A stretch of DNA of 6,088 nucleotides, from the NCBI GenBank assembly GCA_014801065.1, contig JAAVEX010000024.1, positions 42,865 through 48,952 of the forward strand, in the 5' to 3' direction. This DNA is from Barnesiella sp. GTDB lineage: Bacteria; Bacteroidota; Bacteroidia; Bacteroidales; Muribaculaceae. Numbering within the stretch: position 1 is the first letter of the stretch; each line of letters starts with the position of its first letter. Positions 1 through 5,544 of the stretch are shown here, one piece after another. The translations under genes were made by a program, and so were the position numbers. The notes below the pieces were generated by a model. It did not search any database and was not told where the DNA came from. It saw only the letters and a program-made list of their open reading frames with translations.

Positions 1-1496
1 TAGGCTATACCGACCACATCGTCGGAGTTCATCTGGCTTTTGAATGACACGTAGCCGAGAGTTTTGTTGAGGGTATATTCGCTTTCGCCGAGCAGGCGCG
101 CGCTTTCCACCTTTTCATAGTCATGCCCGCCCTCGATGCCGTAATCGGCCAGCGGGGCGAGCGCCTGAGTGACGGTGCTGATGTTGCGAGCTTCCGGATA
201 GTCTTCCTTGATAGTTGAGAGAAGATTGTTGGAGTTGTTTGATGGATTGGGCAGAGCGGGATTGGTCTGCCAATAGTTGTTGGCCAGATGGGAATTTTCG
301 CCCAAGTCCATGAATGACACTACGTTTCGGCTCTGGTTGAAATTGTTGTTCTTGTTGGTGACCCAGATCTCGACGCGTGTGATCTGCACTCCCGAAGATA
401 CGTAGGGGAGTTTAGAAGCGAATCTGTCGTAGTTGTCGCGGAAGAAATGGCCGAGGAAGAAGTGGCGGTTCTGATCATAATTGTCGGCTGTGATCTGAAA
501 CGGTGTTGTCTGCACGCCACCCTTAGTGGAGATGGAGCGCGATTCGGAGTTTTGCTGCGACACGAGAGCCGTGGCAGTCAGCTTGCCGAACTGCAGCTTG
601 GCTTTTATACCGAAGAGGGCCGTGCTACCGCGGATGAGCTGCGAGCCGGTGGTCATGCTGACATTACCGGCCTCGATATTTTTTACGATATCATCTTCTT
701 TCCCTTCATAGGAGAGTTTAAGATTCTTGGAGTCGAAATCGAAGGTGGCATCGGTGTTGTAGGTCATGTTGAATTTCAGGCGATCGCCCACCGATGCGGC
801 AATGGTGGCCTGAATTTTCTGATTGAAATCGAAATATGTCTTTCGCCGGGACGAGAGCGACAGGGCCGGATTGTCGGTCTTGTTTGATTTGATGCCCATG
901 TCTATCTGGACCGAGCCCTGCGTCTTCAGACTCACCCCACCCGGGCCGAAAATCTTTTCAAGCGGACCGAGGGCGAAATTCATGTCAAGAATATCGAACG
1001 GTTTTTTCTCTTTTTCCTGCGTCAGGGCTTCGGCGTTGCGCTGGCGGTAATATTCCTGCATCGACCTGCGAGTCTGCCAGTTGTTATACTGTGCGGGTGT
1101 AAGCATGAAGGGAGTGGATATCTCCTGATCTCCCACGCGGGTGTGGATAATATAGTAGCCGAGTGTCGGATCAAATTCAGCTTCGGTCTTGATGTTGGAG
1201 GGTGCCTTTAGATCGTAGGCAAGTTCTTCGGCCATCAGATCCTCGTAGGTCTGCGGAATGATAGGGCTGGGCGCCGTGGGAAGAATGGCTGAATCGAGTG
1301 GGGTGATAGGCCCGGGTGAGGCGGGAGAGGGATTTACAATGGGTGTGGCCGGCGGGGGAGGCGGCAGTTCGCTCTTGTAATATTGAGCCCATGTGGCCAG
1401 ACCACATAGCGACACACCAATAGCCAAGGTCCGGACAAAAGGTCGCAGGCCTGCTTTGAAAATATTGCGGATATGTCTGTTATTTTTCTTTCCCAC
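1..1496 (-). CDS. sprA: SprA/Sov-family type IX secretion translocon, N-terminal part (runs off window)
   Basis: The reading frame is open for 498 codons and is cut by the left edge of the window, so only about the first fifth of a protein that is usually around 2,400 residues is visible. SprA forms the giant outer-membrane beta-barrel through which type IX secretion substrates cross. Residues 1-37 look like a signal peptide: basic start (GKKNNRHIR), hydrophobic core (LAIGVSLCGLA) and likely cleavage after ATWA. A proline-rich linker follows at about 45-81. The family-typical segments EFDPTLGYY (about 107-115) and LFGIKAKLQFGKL (294-306) then lead into alternating beta-rich sequence. The start is GTG: an in-frame TAA lies only two codons upstream, and the next in-frame ATG is codon 88, beyond the signal peptide. 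It lies 48 nt after ruvA, a gene order common in Bacteroidetes. No frameshift was found in the visible part. Identification is by recalled family sequence and is firm. Confidence 0.95.
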   Translation of the reverse strand, partial: MGKKNNRHIRNIFKAGLRPFVRTLAIGVSLCGLATWAQYYKSELPPPPPATPIVNPSPASPGPITPLDSAILPTAPSPIIPQTYEDLMAEELAYDLKAPSNIKTEAEFDPTLGYYIIHTRVGDQEISTPFMLTPAQYNNWQTRRSMQEYYRQRNAEALTQEKEKKPFDILDMNFALGPLEKIFGPGGVSLKTQGSVQIDMGIKSNKTDNPALSLSSRRKTYFDFNQKIQATIAASVGDRLKFNMTYNTDATFDFDSKNLKLSYEGKEDDIVKNIEAGNVSMTTGSQLIRGSTALFGIKAKLQFGKLTATALVSQQNSESRSISTKGGVQTTPFQITADNYDQNRHFFLGHFFRDNYDRFASKLPYVSSGVQITRVEIWVTNKNNNFNQSRNVVSFMDLGENSHLANNYWQTNPALPNPSNNSNNLLSTIKEDYPEARNISTVTQALAPLADYGIEGGHDYEKVESARLLGESEYTLNKTLGYVSFKSQMNSDDVVGIA

Positions 1497-1544
1497 TGCG
1501 ATTTAATGGTTCGCTACCGTTAGAAACGATTCAACATCCCGACT

Positions 1545-2126
1545 CTACATCATGGTCAAGGCTTTTTTGATAGCGGCCTCGACGCGGATGGTCGGGTCGG
1601 CATCAAAGATTTTCTTGAGCACTTTGTGAGACTGCGGTTTGGCGAAACCAAGCATCACAAGCGCGAGCAGAGCTTCATCGAACACGTCGGATGTTTCGAT
1701 CGGTTGATTTATTAACGTATCGCCCGAGGGTTTTATTTTATCGCGCAGATCAACAATGATTCGCTGGGCTGTTTTTGTGCCGATTCCTTTGACATTTTTC
1801 AAGCGGGTGTGATCGCCTGAGAAGATCACGGTTTCCAGTTCGGCAGCCGGGATGGATGAGAGGATCATGCGCGCGGTGTTTGCTCCTACGCCCGACACTC
1901 CGATGAGCAAGCGGAAAAGCTGTCGCTCCTGTTCGGTGGCAAAGCCAAACAGCTGATAGGCATCTTCCCTGATCGCTTCATGGACCAACAGCCGAGCCTT
2001 TTGAACGCCCTCAAGCGCTGTGAATGTCGAGAGAGAAATGTTGAGCAAATAGCCGATTCCTCCGGTCTCGACCACTGTATAAGTTGGAGTCAGTTCGGCT
2101 ATTGAGCCGTTTATGTATTCGATCAT
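1545..2126 (-). CDS. ruvA: Holliday junction branch migration protein RuvA
   Basis: RuvA binds four-way Holliday junctions and loads the RuvB motor for branch migration during recombinational repair in the cytoplasm. The protein is 193 residues, close to the usual length of about 200. It begins MIEYINGSI with an N-terminal OB-fold (about 1-62). Next come two helix-hairpin-helix DNA-binding motifs, GVSGVGANTA (about 76-85) and VKGIGTKTA (about 112-120), and then a C-terminal RuvB-contacting helical domain (about 147-193, with EALLALVMLGF). The acidic pin residues that separate strands at the junction are visible as E54-D55 in IREDAYQLFGF. Its ATG overlaps the stop of metA as ATGA, which suggests translational coupling. 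No ruvB or ruvC is in the window. It is complete, with no anomalies. Confidence 0.97.
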   Translation of the reverse strand: MIEYINGSIAELTPTYTVVETGGIGYLLNISLSTFTALEGVQKARLLVHEAIREDAYQLFGFATEQERQLFRLLIGVSGVGANTARMILSSIPAAELETVIFSGDHTRLKNVKGIGTKTAQRIIVDLRDKIKPSGDTLINQPIETSDVFDEALLALVMLGFAKPQSHKVLKKIFDADPTIRVEAAIKKALTMM

Positions 2127-3016
2127 TTTCCTTTATTCAGTTTTGCGTTAGACACTACTCCGAGCCAGTTTGAGATCATTTGACGTGCCGTTTCCGACCA
2201 TCTGTCGCGGGGGTCGGCTTCTGGATCATCGGCCGGATAATAATTGTCGGGGATATGCGGGTCAAGTCCGCGCCCGAGATCGCGGACATATTCGTTGTGA
2301 AGGGTGAGACGGTTATATTCGCCATGTCCGGTCATGAACCATTCGAGATGGCTGGCCGATTCGAGCAGGAAATATCCTGCTTCGGGGTTGTAGGTCAATG
2401 GTATAAGTCCGTGAGCCGATTCAATATCGTGGTCGGACCAACTGACATAGCGGCTCACGGGAATATCGAATCGGTCAGCGATGCCTTGAAGCAGTGGCGA
2501 ATCGGGCGTGAGTACCTTGCCGGGGAATATACCGGATATCTTTCTCTTGAAATGTTTCATGGGTATCCGCCACCAGTGCCACAACGCGGCAAACGCGCCC
2601 CAGCATACGTAGAATGTAGGTGTGGAGCGGCTGTGGAGCACATCGAATATGGATGTGATCTCCCGCCAATAGTCCACATCTTCAAAAGCCACATCTTCGA
2701 GTGGCGCACCTGTGACTATAACCCCGTCGATGTGGTCGGCCACAGAGCTGAAATCAGTGTAGAATCGGTCTATATGCTCCTGCGGGGTGTTGCGGCTGCG
2801 CCGGTGTGTTGTCATGTTGATCAGTTCGATGCCTATATTTCCGCAGGCCGGCGCTATTATCCTCATGAAGTCCTTTTCGGTTTCATCCTTTAGGGGCATA
2901 AGGTTGATCAGTCCGATGGAAATGTCGGGCATCGTTTCGGCTTTGTCTCTGACCTGAAAGCCCTCTGAGAGCAAAGCGCTGAAGGCGGGCAGCTGACGAT
3001 CAATCACTATGGCCAT
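2123..3016 (-). CDS. metA: Homoserine O-acyltransferase MetA (probably acetyl-CoA dependent)
   Basis: MetA acylates the hydroxyl of L-homoserine, the first committed step of methionine synthesis, in the cytoplasm. The protein is 297 residues, the usual family length. Recognisable blocks are LINLMPLKDETE (37-48), SRNTPQEHIDRFY (74-86), VTGAPLEDVAFEDVDYW (101-117), the nucleophile Cys138 in YVCWG, Lys159 in KRKISGIF, and the His231/Glu233 pair in TGHGEY. Glu107 sits where E. coli MetA has Gly111. From published work on this family, Glu at that site goes with acetyl-CoA and Gly with succinyl-CoA, so an acetyltransferase is inferred. Some normally constant positions differ: CWGAFA instead of CWGAQA, and PVSRY instead of PHSRY/H. 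The 5' end overlaps the pseudouridine synthase gene by 17 nt, and the 3' end overlaps ruvA in ATGA. No SAM-responsive leader was seen upstream, so methionine-specific control is not evident. Confidence 0.95.
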   Translation of the reverse strand: MAIVIDRQLPAFSALLSEGFQVRDKAETMPDISIGLINLMPLKDETEKDFMRIIAPACGNIGIELINMTTHRRSRNTPQEHIDRFYTDFSSVADHIDGVIVTGAPLEDVAFEDVDYWREITSIFDVLHSRSTPTFYVCWGAFAALWHWWRIPMKHFKRKISGIFPGKVLTPDSPLLQGIADRFDIPVSRYVSWSDHDIESAHGLIPLTYNPEAGYFLLESASHLEWFMTGHGEYNRLTLHNEYVRDLGRGLDPHIPDNYYPADDPEADPRDRWSETARQMISNWLGVVSNAKLNKGK

Positions 3017-3704
3017 CCGCGTTGGAATTAGCTGGTGGATAATCGAATGATTGCCAAAGATTGTCGTCGGGCAGGGGAGCTTCCACCCGTATCATCTTGT
3101 GGGACACGGGGTGTTCAAACTCAATGGAATGTGCTTGCAGCGAGATGCTTCCATCGGGGTTGGATCTGCGGTCGCCATATTTCAGGTCGCCTTTGATCGG
3201 GCATCCGATTGCGGCGAGCTGGACGCGGATCTGATGTTTGCGCCCGGTTTCAAGATTGATCTCCAGCATGTGGTAGCGATCTGACGACCCTACGAGTCTA
3301 TAGCTCAGGGCAGCCGGCTTGGAGTCTTTTTTCGGCGTGATCGAGGCGTATGATTTATTGTTGCGCTCTGTGGATGTGATGTAGTGGACCAGGCGTTCCG
3401 ATTCGTGCGGCGGACGATTGCGGGTCAGGGCCAGATATGTTTTTTTGACCTGACCGTTGCGAAACATTTCGTTGAGCCGTGTAAGTGCCTTTGAGGTCTT
3501 TGCAAAAATTACGAGCCCGCCCACCGGACGGTCAAGGCGGTGGACCACTCCACAAAACACGTTTCCCGGCTTGGCGTACTTCTCTTTGAGATACGCTCTG
3601 ACAGTCTCCACAAGCGGTTCGTCGCCTGTTTTGTCGCCTTGCACTATTTCGCCGGGGCTTTTATTTACTATTATAATATGATTGTCCTCGTAGACAGGTT
3701 GCAT
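3000..3704 (-). CDS. RluA-family RNA pseudouridine synthase
   Basis: This enzyme isomerises specific uridines to pseudouridine in rRNA or tRNA. The 234-residue protein begins directly with the catalytic domain (VYEDNHIIIVNKSPGEIVQGD) and has no N-terminal S4 RNA-binding domain, so it resembles the short RluA/TruC-type members more than RluC or RluD. The catalytic aspartate is D58 in the family signature HRLDRPVGGL (55-64). Later motifs are KTYLALT (about 88-94), LETGRKHQIRVQLAAIG (about 161-177) with the conserved GRKHQIR core, and ALSYR. The exact RNA target cannot be told from sequence. It is the first gene of the minus-strand run, about 30 nt downstream of a strong -7 box, and its end overlaps metA by 17 nt, so the two are almost certainly co-transcribed. 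The C-terminal tail (about 222-234, NSNADGHSD) is polar and lies in the overlap region. Confidence 0.95.
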   Translation of the reverse strand: MQPVYEDNHIIIVNKSPGEIVQGDKTGDEPLVETVRAYLKEKYAKPGNVFCGVVHRLDRPVGGLVIFAKTSKALTRLNEMFRNGQVKKTYLALTRNRPPHESERLVHYITSTERNNKSYASITPKKDSKPAALSYRLVGSSDRYHMLEINLETGRKHQIRVQLAAIGCPIKGDLKYGDRRSNPDGSISLQAHSIEFEHPVSHKMIRVEAPLPDDNLWQSFDYPPANSNADGHSD

Positions 3705-3735
3705 CGATGATCAAACGTTGGTTTATTTTACGATG

Positions 3736-3743
3736 CAAAGATA
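3736..3743 (-). promoter_or_regulatory. Promoter -7 box for the rluA-metA-ruvA-sprA run
   Basis: On the minus strand this reads TATCTTTG, a perfect match to the Bacteroidetes -7 consensus TAnnTTTG. Expected transcription would start about 4 nt downstream (near 3732), giving a leader of roughly 28 nt before the pseudouridine synthase ATG at 3704. A TTTG at 3759-3756 is too close (12 nt) to be a normal -33 element, so the -33 box is unclear. Confidence 0.6.
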
Positions 3744-3765
3744 TGAAAAAAAACGCAAATGTTTG

Positions 3766-3773
3766 TAACTTTG
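3766..3773 (+). promoter_or_regulatory. Promoter -7 box for the YgbA-family gene
   Basis: TAACTTTG matches the Bacteroidetes TAnnTTTG -7 box exactly. It lies 8 nt before the ATG at 3782, so the transcript would begin about 4-5 nt before the start codon and be nearly leaderless. The box diverges from the opposite-strand -7 box at 3736-3743, with 22 nt between the two. A convincing -33 TTTG at the usual distance was not seen. Confidence 0.5.
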
Positions 3774-3781
3774 CTGTGGAT

Positions 3782-4087
3782 ATGAAACGAAAGGATAGAG
3801 AAAAGCGGGTCGTCGGACAAATGACGGCTATCTATTGCCGTCGACATCACGGGTCGCGCGCTATATGTCCGGAATGTGAGTCGTTGCTGGACTATGCGTT
3901 CAGACGTATTGACAGCTGTCCGAAAGGTGATAATAAATCGAGTTGCCGCAAGTGTGAAATCCATTGCTATTCGCCTCAGCGCCGTGAACAGGTGAGGAGG
4001 GTGATGCGCTATGTCGGTCCGCGAATGATATTCTATCATCCCGTGTCGGCCCTCAGGCATATATGGGATGAATTGCGGACGAGGTAG
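3782..4087 (+). CDS. YgbA-type 'nitrous oxide-stimulated promoter' family protein
   Basis: This 101-residue cysteine-rich protein matches the family named after E. coli YgbA, a gene induced by nitrosative stress. Its biochemical role is not settled. Key blocks are REKRVVGQMTAIYCRRHHG (6-24), CPECESLLDYA (29-39), CPKG (46-49), CRKCEIHCY (55-63) and VMRYVGPRMIFYHP (74-87). Seven cysteines (19, 29, 32, 46, 55, 58, 62) in CxxC-like spacing suggest a metal or Fe-S site or a thiol-reactive centre; this is inferred. An upstream ATG at 3707 would add 25 residues, but that extension (MIKRWFILRCKDMKKN...) covers the divergent promoter region and is not family-like, so the ATG at 3782 is preferred. The gene is divergent from the pseudouridine synthase gene and convergent with the cupin-rubredoxin unit. 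Confidence 0.88.
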   Translation: MKRKDREKRVVGQMTAIYCRRHHGSRAICPECESLLDYAFRRIDSCPKGDNKSSCRKCEIHCYSPQRREQVRRVMRYVGPRMIFYHPVSALRHIWDELRTR

Positions 4088-4088
4088 A

Positions 4089-4126
4089 ACGATGGTGTGT
4101 CGGCCATCGTAGGTGACCCTGTTTTT
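4089..4126 (+). terminator. Possible terminator after the YgbA-family gene
   Basis: Starting two bases after the TAG stop, ACGATGG (4089-4095) pairs with CCATCGT (4104-4110) to form a 7-bp stem with an 8-base loop. A TTTTT run at 4122-4126 follows, but 11 bases separate stem and T run, more than usual. It may therefore be a weak terminator or simply a 3'-end stabilising hairpin. Confidence 0.4.
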
Positions 4127-4130
4127 CCCC

Positions 4131-4208
4131 AAAAAAAATATATTTGATAATGCTTAAGCGGCCAAGCGTCGCATATTTGCGTCCGCTTGACCGCCTCAGT
4201 ATTATCAA
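4131..4208 (-). terminator. Long hairpin terminator of the cupin-rubredoxin unit
   Basis: TTGATAAT (4144-4151) pairs with ATTATCAA (4201-4208). Inside it, GCGG (4158-4161) pairs with CCGC (4191-4194), CAAGCG (4163-4168) with CGCTTG (4184-4189), and CGCA (4170-4173) with TGCG (4178-4181) around a TATT loop. Read on the minus strand, the hairpin starts 27 bases after the rubredoxin stop and is followed by ATATA and an 8-base T run (4138-4131), as expected for intrinsic termination. On the plus strand no T run follows, so it should act mainly for the minus strand. Confidence 0.7.
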
Positions 4209-4234
4209 GTGTTTGGGGATCGGGATAGGGGGGA

Positions 4235-4405
4235 TTATTCGTCGACAGGAGCAAACTGATCTTTGCCTACTCCGCAAAGCGGGCACACGAAATCGTCGGG
4301 AAGATCTTCAAAAGCGGTTCCGGGAGCTATTCCGTTTTCGGGATCGCCAACTTCGGGGTCATAAACCCAATCGCACACTTCGCATACATATTTTTTCTTG
4401 TCCAT
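4235..4405 (-). CDS. Rubredoxin
   Basis: Rubredoxins are small cytoplasmic one-electron carriers holding a single iron in four cysteine thiolates. In anaerobes they commonly feed oxygen- or peroxide-reducing enzymes such as rubrerythrin or flavodiiron proteins. This ORF encodes 56 residues, full family length. The two metal knuckles are YVCEVCDW (Cys8, Cys11) and CPLCGVGKD (Cys41, Cys44), with [20 protein letters not shown] between them as in classical rubredoxins. Two positions differ from the usual form: the glycine after the second cysteine is Asp12, and the conserved tryptophan of DDWVCP is Phe39. Trp13 may compensate as a core aromatic, but that is speculation. It lies 37 nt downstream of the cupin gene on the same strand and is probably co-transcribed with it. 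The partner enzyme is not in the window. Confidence 0.96.
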   Translation of the reverse strand: MDKKKYVCEVCDWVYDPEVGDPENGIAPGTAFEDLPDDFVCPLCGVGKDQFAPVDE

Positions 4406-4442
4406 AATCGAAAGTATTTATTGTTGAGGTTATTATTATTTA

Positions 4443-4772
4443 TCAGGGTTTTACTTTGGTCAGCATTATTTTAGAGTCGGCTTTGGCTTCTACGCTATGG
4501 GGCACATCGGCACCCATAAGAATAAACTGCCCTTGTTTAAGAAGATGAGGTGTGTCGAGAATAGTGAATTCCACTTCGCCTTCAATCACCGTTATCATTA
4601 CTTCGGCGGGAGCTGTGTGGGTGTCGAGACGCTGACCGGCTTTAAAGGCCACGAGGGTCACTCCGCCGTTGTCGTTGGCGAATATATGTTTGACTTGAAC
4701 ATGTTCGGATGATCTTTCGATCTGGGCGGCGAGATCATGCACTTCGCCAAATTTGTAGTCTGTTTTCAGCAT
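4443..4772 (-). CDS. Small cupin-domain protein
   Basis: This 109-residue protein is a single small beta-barrel cupin. The first cupin motif is GQRLDTHTAPAEVMITVIEGE (46-66) with His52 and Glu57. The second His of the usual HxH pair is absent here (HTA), a variation common in the small 'HTAP' cupins. The second motif is GQFILMGADVPHSVEA (81-96) with His92. The partial set of ligands (His52, Glu57, His92) could still hold a metal, but neither enzymatic activity nor substrate can be named. Start: ATG at 4772 (MLKTDYKFGEVHDL), the first in-frame start of the domain. It is probably transcribed with the rubredoxin gene 37 nt downstream and is divergent from the DUF488 gene. I saw no clean TAnnTTTG box upstream. 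Confidence 0.88.
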   Translation of the reverse strand: MLKTDYKFGEVHDLAAQIERSSEHVQVKHIFANDNGGVTLVAFKAGQRLDTHTAPAEVMITVIEGEVEFTILDTPHLLKQGQFILMGADVPHSVEAKADSKIMLTKVKP

Positions 4773-4876
4773 AGTAGTATTAAGTTATATATATTGTGTA
4801 TTTCTATTGTAGGAACACCTTTTGTAGTGGGTTTGTTCAAGTTCCAACTTAATATGTTCTGATTTGTTTAAAGTAT
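4773..4876. other. Divergent intergenic region between cupin and DUF488 genes
   Basis: This 104-base AT-rich stretch must carry the promoters for both flanking genes. TTTG words are present on the plus strand (4821-4824, 4832-4835), but no full TAnnTTTG -7 box was found at the right spacing on either strand. The promoters are therefore unresolved. Confidence 0.5.
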
Positions 4877-5248
4877 ATGACACCAACTGACTATAGAAAT
4901 ATTAAGATTAAAAGGGCATACGATCCGTCGGATGCCGACGATGGCTACCGGGTGTATATCGATCGCTTGTGGCCACGCGGGCTTAGCCATGCTACATTTC
5001 ATTATGATTCGTGGGATAAAGCTATAGCTCCGTCGTCGGAGCTACGCGAATGGTTTCATGAGGATCCCGACGGCAGGTGGGATCAGTTCCGCAAAAAATA
5101 CATAGAAGAACTCAGAGCTAATCCGGCATTCAGCGATATGAAAAAGGAGATCGCGTGCAAGACGGTGGTCACATTGCTCTTCTCTTCGCATGATCGTGAG
5201 CACAACAATGCAGTGGTGGTGCGCGAGGCGTTACTGTCTGAATTGTAA
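4877..5248 (+). CDS. DUF488 family protein
   Basis: This 123-residue protein belongs to the DUF488 family of small conserved proteins of unknown function. Visible signatures are IKIKRAYDPSDADDGYRVYIDRLWPRGLS (9-37, including the hallmark DRLWPRG at 29-35), APSSELREWFHEDP (51-64), KKYIEELRANP (73-83) and the C-terminal VVTLLFSSHDREHNNAVVVREALL (97-120). Length and order match full-length members. The ATG at 4877 begins MTPTDYRNIKI, giving the usual short lead into the first strand. It stands alone on the plus strand between a divergent cupin and its own likely terminator. The conserved Arg and Trp residues in DRLWPRG suggest a binding or catalytic pocket, but no reaction can be assigned. Confidence 0.92.
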   Translation: MTPTDYRNIKIKRAYDPSDADDGYRVYIDRLWPRGLSHATFHYDSWDKAIAPSSELREWFHEDPDGRWDQFRKKYIEELRANPAFSDMKKEIACKTVVTLLFSSHDREHNNAVVVREALLSEL

Positions 5249-5277
5249 AATTACCTGATAATCAATATGTTCATGGG

Positions 5278-5306
5278 ATTGGCGCTCATGCGGGTCAATT
5301 TTTTTT
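5278..5306 (+). terminator. Likely intrinsic terminator of the DUF488 gene
   Basis: ATTG (5278-5281) pairs with CAAT (5296-5299), G5282 can wobble with T5295, and CGC (5283-5285) pairs with GCG (5290-5292) around a TCAT loop, leaving a GG bulge. Eight T residues (5299-5306) follow immediately. The stem is imperfect, but the position 30 bases after the stop and the T run support the call. Confidence 0.55.
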
Positions 5307-5457
5307 GAAAAAAAAGAAACGCGGGCGAACTTTTCTATGGCAGGAGATGTTATACCTGTACAAAAAGCAAGATAACTTTTTCCATTGCAAGAAATGTGAT
5401 AATGATTGGTTTATTATCTAAGCGAGGAGCGTTGTGACAACGGACCTCGTTTTTTTT
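5307..5457 (+). ncRNA. Candidate small RNA ending in a strong terminator
   Basis: This stretch lies between the likely terminator of the DUF488 gene and a separate strong terminator, so the second terminator has no protein gene of its own. Within it are possible hairpins CAGG/CCTG (5341-5344/5355-5358) and GATAAT/ATTATC (5398-5403/5413-5418), then the 5423-5449 hairpin and T run. Weak promoter-like words are GAACTTTT (5327-5334), 19 bases after a TTTG at 5304-5307, and TAACTTTT (5373-5380), one base from the -7 consensus. These would give RNAs of about 115 or 75 nt. The only ORF noticed is 12 codons (5337-5375). I do not recognise a known RNA family. Read-through from the DUF488 gene is the main alternative. 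Confidence 0.3.
5423..5457 (+). terminator. Strong intrinsic terminator
   Basis: CGAGG (5423-5427) pairs with CCTCG (5445-5449) and CGTTG (5430-5434) with CAACG (5438-5442), separated by a 2x2 internal loop (AG/GA) and capped by a TGA loop. Eight T residues (5450-5457) follow directly. The preceding AA can extend the stem into the T run. It lies 174 bases past the DUF488 stop, so it ends either read-through or a separate short transcript. Confidence 0.88.
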
Positions 5458-5508
5458 ATGTCTGTATGCGTTCCGACGATTTCGCGTAAATATGCCTGTT
5501 TTCCAACT

Positions 5509-5516
5509 TATCTTTG
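5509..5516 (+). promoter_or_regulatory. Promoter -7 box for the basic hypothetical protein
   Basis: TATCTTTG is an exact match to the Bacteroidetes TAnnTTTG -7 element, placed 28 nt before the ATG at 5545. Expected transcription starts near 5520, giving a leader of about 25 nt. Its position downstream of a strong terminator indicates an independent transcript. No exact TTTG at the -33 distance was found. Confidence 0.6.
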
Positions 5517-5544
5517 CTTCAAAAAAAATGACATCGTATTTACA

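Noticed and set aside
447..887. 146-codon plus-strand open frame
   Set aside because: It is antisense to clear sprA coding sequence, and its translation has no family resemblance.
2180..2893. 237-codon plus-strand open frame
   Set aside because: It lies entirely opposite metA, whose motifs are unmistakable. The open frame is a by-product of codon usage.
3707..3781. Upstream ATG adding 25 residues to the YgbA-family protein
   Set aside because: The extension spans both divergent promoter boxes and is not family-like. The ATG at 3782 starts at the conserved region.
3728..4132. 134-codon minus-strand frame opposite the YgbA-family gene
   Set aside because: It is a shadow of a gene with recognised Cys motifs and also covers the promoter region.
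4036..4286. Overlapping minus-strand frames of 72-77 codons
   Set aside because: They run through the long hairpin and the rubredoxin 3' end in other frames, with low-complexity translation.
4144..4407. 87-codon plus-strand frame
   Set aside because: It is antisense to the rubredoxin gene and begins inside the terminator hairpin.
5299..5315. T8-G-A8 palindrome as a hairpin element
   Set aside because: It is more simply explained as the T tract of the DUF488 terminator followed by an A-rich stretch. An A/T-only stem would be weak.
5337..5375. 12-codon ORF in the candidate small RNA region
   Set aside because: It is too short to support without conservation or ribosome-profiling data, and there is no clear ribosome binding site.
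5434..5544. Longer N-terminus for the basic hypothetical protein
   Set aside because: It would start within the stem of the intrinsic terminator and upstream of the gene's own -7 box.
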